Shown here: in pieces, positions 1 through 5,009 of the stretch | Position numbering within the stretch: the stretch's first letter is position 1 | How the letters are laid out: each line of letters opens with the position of its first letter | Assembly (NCBI GenBank): GCA_030691725.1 | Contig: JAUYDQ010000122.1 | Location: 1-5,009, forward strand | Direction: 5' to 3' | DNA: 5,009 bases | From: Candidatus Omnitrophota bacterium | GTDB lineage: Bacteria > Omnitrophota > Gorgyraeia > Gygaellales > Profunditerraquicolaceae | Position numbers and translations under genes: made by a program | The notes under the pieces: generated by a model | What the model was told of the DNA's origin: nothing | The model's database searches: none | The model's input: only the letters and a program-made list of their open reading frames with translations

Positions 1-1130
1 CTAAACAAGAGGTTCAGGTTAATTTAGAAACGGACTCTCAAATCAAAGCCGACTACACCGGTCCTGGAGTCCAACAATTGCCGGCTAAACCTAAGGAATT
101 CAAAGATACCTCTGGCCTCAACCCGCGCTATACATTTGAAAATTTTGTGGTCGGTTCCTCTAACCGTCATGCCCATGCTTATTCTTTAGCTGTAGCGGAA
201 TCTCCTGCCAAGACCTACAACCCTTTATTTATCTATGGCGGAGTGGGCTTGGGCAAAACGCATCTTATGCAGGCAATATGCTACCACGCCAACAACAAAC
301 TGGGAGGCAATTTAAAAATCTGTTATATGACCTCAGAAAGATTCACCAATGAACTCATTGATGCCATACAACACCACTCAACTCCCATGTTCAGACAGAA
401 ATATAGAAATACAGATGTGTTAGTGATTGATGATATACATTTCATCGCGGGTAAAGAGTCGACGCAGGAAGAGTTCTTTCATACTTTCAATACATTATAC
501 GATGCGCACAAACAGATTATCATCTCTTCTGACCGGCCACCCAAAGAAATAGCGAACTTACAAGACCGGCTTGTTTCGCGGTTCGGTTGGGGGCTGACTA
601 CAGATATACAGCCTCCTGACCTTGAAACACGCGCGGCCATACTAAAAAAGAAGATAGAGCGGGAGCCCGTATTAGTTCCCGATGATGTCATATTTTTTAT
701 TGCACAACTTATCAAAACTAATGTTAGGGAATTAGAGGGTGCCCTTATACGCACCATCGCCTATTCCTTACTGGAAGAGAAACCCATAACCTTGGAGTTA
801 ACCAAAGGGGTCTTAAAGGATCTTTTAAGGGAACCCCGCAAGCTCATAACGGTTGATTTTATACAACGTTGTGTTGTCGAAGAATTTGGGGTATCGTTAC
901 AGGAAATAAAAATGAAACGCCGTAATAAAAATATAGTGCGCCCTAGACAGATAGCAATGTATTTAAGCAGGGAGTTGACTGATTTATCCCTACCGGAAAT
1001 AGGAACCTTTTTTGGGGGTAAGGATCATACTACAGTATTGCACTCATATAATAAGATTAAGGAAGATTTAAAACAAGACGAAACATTAAAAGAAAGGGTT
1101 GAGAGAGTTATTCAAGTCATTCAACAATAA
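1..1130 (+). CDS. dnaA: Chromosomal replication initiator DnaA (5' truncated by window)
   Basis: DnaA binds DnaA boxes at oriC as an ATP-dependent filament, melts the origin and recruits the helicase. The frame is open from codon 3 to a TAA at 1128-1130, giving 375 visible residues. Domain I (the N-terminal helicase-contact domain) is upstream of the window, and about the first 30 residues look like the variable linker. The AAA+ domain begins around the [13 protein letters not shown] motif. Walker A GGVGLGKT is at 237-260 and Walker [10 protein letters not shown] at 417-443. These are followed by [13 protein letters not shown], sensor-1 SSDRPPKE, the arginine-finger segment SRFGWGL and sensor-2-like NVRELEGAL. 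The C-terminal domain IV carries the DnaA-box recognition signature GGKDHTTV at 1014-1037. All key residues look intact. A TTG at 78 could be read as a start, but homologous reading continues upstream and a start there would remove domain I, so I treat the gene as partial. The product is essentially certain. Confidence 0.97.
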   Translation, partial: KQEVQVNLETDSQIKADYTGPGVQQLPAKPKEFKDTSGLNPRYTFENFVVGSSNRHAHAYSLAVAESPAKTYNPLFIYGGVGLGKTHLMQAICYHANNKLGGNLKICYMTSERFTNELIDAIQHHSTPMFRQKYRNTDVLVIDDIHFIAGKESTQEEFFHTFNTLYDAHKQIIISSDRPPKEIANLQDRLVSRFGWGLTTDIQPPDLETRAAILKKKIEREPVLVPDDVIFFIAQLIKTNVRELEGALIRTIAYSLLEEKPITLELTKGVLKDLLREPRKLITVDFIQRCVVEEFGVSLQEIKMKRRNKNIVRPRQIAMYLSRELTDLSLPEIGTFFGGKDHTTVLHSYNKIKEDLKQDETLKERVERVIQVIQQ

Positions 1131-1285
1131 ATCCAAGGGTTGTTATGGGGTTATCACAAAGATATATTTAATGTAATTGTTCTGATTATATGGGGATTAA
1201 AAAGATTTTAACAGAAATCAATCTCTTTACTACTCCTAATATTATATTAATATATCTAAGTAAGTAATAATAAGGGAGGCGACTA
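1131..1285. other. AT-rich dnaA-dnaN intergenic spacer
   Basis: This 155-base spacer has no ORF that looks like a gene. It is AT-rich, especially 1237-1260, where TAATATTATATTAATATAT could serve as a -10 region. A weak pairing of TTTACT (1226-1231) with AATATA (1249-1254), 17 bases apart, is the best dnaN promoter candidate I see, at low confidence. TTATCACAA at 1151-1159 resembles a DnaA box (TTATCCACA) with one base missing; it stands alone, so this is not evidence of an origin. There is no convincing terminator after dnaA: the AACAA/TTGTT pairing at 1123-1144 is only 5 bp and has no T-run. Confidence 0.5.
1272..1279 (+). promoter_or_regulatory. Strong Shine-Dalgarno site of dnaN
   Basis: AAGGGAGG lies six bases before the ATG at 1286. 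It is a near-ideal ribosome binding site and fixes the dnaN start. It contrasts with dciA downstream, where no such site is visible. Confidence 0.85.
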
Positions 1286-2377
1286 ATGAAAATAGAAGTG
1301 GCAAAAAATATTTTATTGAGTGGGATACAAAAAGTACAAAACATAATTTCTACCAGAGCCACATTACCCATATTGTCGAATATACTACTTGAAGCACAAC
1401 AAGGCAAACTTAAATTAACCGCAACTGATTTAGATATCGGGATAGTCTGTGTAATACCTGTGGATACCCAAGAACCAGGCACGATAACCATACCTGCCAA
1501 ACGATTTGGGGATATTATAAAAGAATTACCCGATGATAGCGTAAGCATCAATACCAAAAAAAACAACCTAATCATTATTGAAACAAAATCCTGCCAATTC
1601 AAAATTATGGGGTTACCTTACGAGGATTTTCCCAAATTGCCCGAATTTAAAGAAGGGGGAGTAATTAAATTAGAGCAAGCCACCCTAAAAGAAATGTTGT
1701 GCCTTACCTCTTTTGCGGTATCGCTCGATGAAACAAGGTATATATTAAACGGCATTCTATTTAAAATTAATCAAAATAACCTTACCTTTGTAGCCACGGA
1801 CGGTAAGCGGTTGGCGTTTATAGAGAGAAAATTAAAACAGAACACCGAGCAAGACTTACAGATTATCGTGCCCCTAAAAACAATCCAGGAATTAAATCGC
1901 AACCTTCAAGAAGAAGGTGAATTATCCATGCTGTTAAGCAATAATCAGGTACTCTTTGACTTGGGAAGCGCGGTGATTATTTCGCGTTTAATCGAAGGAG
2001 AATTCCCGGATTATCAACAGGTAATTCCGCCTGCGTCGGAGAATAAAATAAATATTCAGCGGGAGCAGTTTTTATTGGCTGTAAGAAGGGCGGCGTTGCT
2101 TTCCACGCCTGATTACCAGGCAGTAAAACTGGAGGTATTTAAAAATAAATTAGTGGTTTCTAAGTCCACTCCCGATATCGGCGAGTCTCGGGAAGAGGTA
2201 ACTATAGAATACCAGGGCAAAGAGATCGCCATCGGTTTTAATCCGAATTATTTAATAGACGTCCTAAAAAATCTTAAAGAAGAAAAGATAGAGTTTGAGT
2301 TAACGGATACCGAAAAGCCCGGAGTTATACGCATTGGCGGGTATGTTTATATTGTCTTACCCATGAGATTAAATTAG
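1286..2377 (+). CDS. dnaN: DNA polymerase III beta sliding clamp
   Basis: The beta clamp forms a ring dimer around DNA that tethers DNA polymerase III and serves as docking site for replication and repair proteins. The 363 residues match the usual family length of about 365, so the gene is complete. Family motifs appear in order: ATLPILSNILLEA and LTATDLDIGI in domain 1, RYILNGILF and FVATDGKRLA (ATDGKRLA is residues 170-177) in domain 2, then RLIEGEFPDY (234-243) leading into domain 3, GFNPNYLIDVL, and the C-terminal YIVLPMRLN. The last segment corresponds to the M-P-M-R-L tail that lines the partner-binding cleft, so the cleft looks functional. The ATG start has a strong Shine-Dalgarno site six bases upstream, and 155 bases separate it from dnaA. 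It is AT-rich relative to the gyrB body. The gene ends with TAG and is followed almost at once by a hairpin. Confidence 0.98.
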   Translation: MKIEVAKNILLSGIQKVQNIISTRATLPILSNILLEAQQGKLKLTATDLDIGIVCVIPVDTQEPGTITIPAKRFGDIIKELPDDSVSINTKKNNLIIIETKSCQFKIMGLPYEDFPKLPEFKEGGVIKLEQATLKEMLCLTSFAVSLDETRYILNGILFKINQNNLTFVATDGKRLAFIERKLKQNTEQDLQIIVPLKTIQELNRNLQEEGELSMLLSNNQVLFDLGSAVIISRLIEGEFPDYQQVIPPASENKINIQREQFLLAVRRAALLSTPDYQAVKLEVFKNKLVVSKSTPDIGESREEVTIEYQGKEIAIGFNPNYLIDVLKNLKEEKIEFELTDTEKPGVIRIGGYVYIVLPMRLN

Positions 2378-2381
2378 GTGA

Positions 2382-2438
2382 GGCCATAAGTTATGGAGCT
2401 TGCTATATAATTAGCTAAGCGGCATAACTTATAAGGCC
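2382..2438. repeat. Hairpin 1: imperfect inverted repeat after dnaN
   Basis: GGCCATAAGTTATG (2382-2395) pairs with CATAACTTATAAGGCC (2423-2438), with a two-base bulge (TT or TA) in the right arm. Pairing can continue inward: GCTTGC pairs with GCTAAGC (one bulged A) after a two-base internal loop, leaving an AT-rich loop around TATATAATTA. It starts five bases after the dnaN stop. No T-run follows, so it does not look like an ordinary intrinsic terminator, although it could protect the 3' end of dnaN mRNA. Its core ATAAGTTAT/ATAACTTAT recurs in hairpin 3. Confidence 0.8.
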
Positions 2439-2444
2439 GAACTT

Positions 2445-2491
2445 ACCCTTGACATTGTGCTTCTAAATAATTACTTCAAAATGTCAAGGGT
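2445..2491. repeat. Hairpin 2: perfect 12-bp inverted repeat
   Basis: ACCCTTGACATT (2445-2456) and AATGTCAAGGGT (2480-2491) are perfect reverse complements separated by a 23-base AT-rich loop. Each arm contains TTGACA (2449-2454 on +, 2483-2488 on -), identical to a sigma70 -35 consensus. The + strand hexamer 17 bases downstream is TACTTC (2472-2477), a poor -10, so promoter activity is uncertain. The symmetry could equally mark an operator or part of a small mobile element. No T-run follows the right arm. Confidence 0.85.
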
Positions 2492-2498
2492 TCAATTC

Positions 2499-2544
2499 GC
2501 ACTTATAACTTACTCACACTTTGGCGCGTTCGTAAGTTATGTGC
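2499..2544. repeat. Hairpin 3: inverted repeat running into the dciA start region
   Basis: GCACTTATAACTTAC (2499-2513) pairs with GTAAGTTATGTGC (2532-2544). The only irregularity is a two-base TT bulge in the left arm, and the loop is 18 bases. The bulge sits in the same relative place as in hairpin 1 and the core is the same, so the two are related sequences rather than chance palindromes. The right arm includes an ATG at 2539-2541, the most upstream possible dciA start. Confidence 0.85.
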
Positions 2545-2553
2545 TCATTTAAA

Positions 2554-5009
<2,456 letters not shown>

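Noticed and set aside
78..80. TTG as the start of DnaA
   Set aside because: The frame is open to the window edge, and starting here would give a DnaA lacking domain I; the codon lies in the linker region.
479..757. Minus-strand ORF inside dnaA
   Set aside because: It is antisense to the conserved AAA+ region and has no recognisable motif or ribosome binding site.
1122..1146. Possible dnaA terminator hairpin
   Set aside because: Only five base pairs (AACAA/TTGTT) can form and no T-run follows.
1186..1602. Minus-strand ORF of 138 codons across the dnaN start
   Set aside because: The hydrophobic run is what antisense of Lys/Asn/Ile-rich, AT-rich coding sequence produces; it covers the strong dnaN ribosome binding site and has no family resemblance.
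2382..2491. Hairpins 1 and 2 as intrinsic terminators
   Set aside because: Neither right arm is followed by a run of T on the + strand or preceded by a matching A-run for the - strand.
2378..2553. CRISPR array or tRNA in the dnaN-dciA gap
   Set aside because: The repeats are inverted rather than evenly spaced direct repeats, and no cloverleaf or T-loop consensus is present.

Overview
The window is part of a bacterial chromosomal replication-initiation locus, all on the + strand: dnaA (3' part), dnaN, a short DciA/DUF721 gene and gyrB (5' part). The proteins are clearly bacterial. GC is moderate and uneven: dnaN and the intein are AT-rich, while the gyrB body is closer to 50-60% in the lines I counted. 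The order dnaA-dnaN-DUF721-gyrB without recF, the very short DUF721 protein and the general sequence style remind me of uncultivated lineages such as Omnitrophota or other PVC-related groups. That placement is a low-confidence impression.

Layout: (1) 1-1130, DnaA from its linker through the AAA+ and DNA-binding domains; its start lies upstream. (2) 1131-1285, an AT-rich spacer ending in a strong ribosome binding site. (3) 1286-2377, complete dnaN (sliding clamp). (4) 2378-2553, a non-coding stretch where recF usually sits, filled by three consecutive hairpins (2382-2438, 2445-2491, 2499-2544). Two of them share the core ATAAGTTAT/ATAACTTAT. The last hairpin contains the first possible dciA start codon. 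(5) 2554-2835, dciA, overlapping gyrB by ATGA. (6) 2832-5009, gyrB, open to the window edge. At 4194 its Toprim motif EGDSAGG is interrupted by an intein, of which 272 residues are visible, carrying an HNH-type homing endonuclease with a repeat-rich DNA-binding tail.

How they fit: DnaA opens the origin, DciA-type proteins load the replicative helicase, DnaN clamps the polymerase, and GyrB with GyrA removes positive supercoils ahead of the fork. The GyrB intein must splice out before the Toprim active site can form, so functional gyrase depends on splicing. The two most unusual items are the HNH-type GyrB intein and the triple-hairpin element between dnaN and dciA. No RNA genes, CRISPR arrays or transposase genes are visible.
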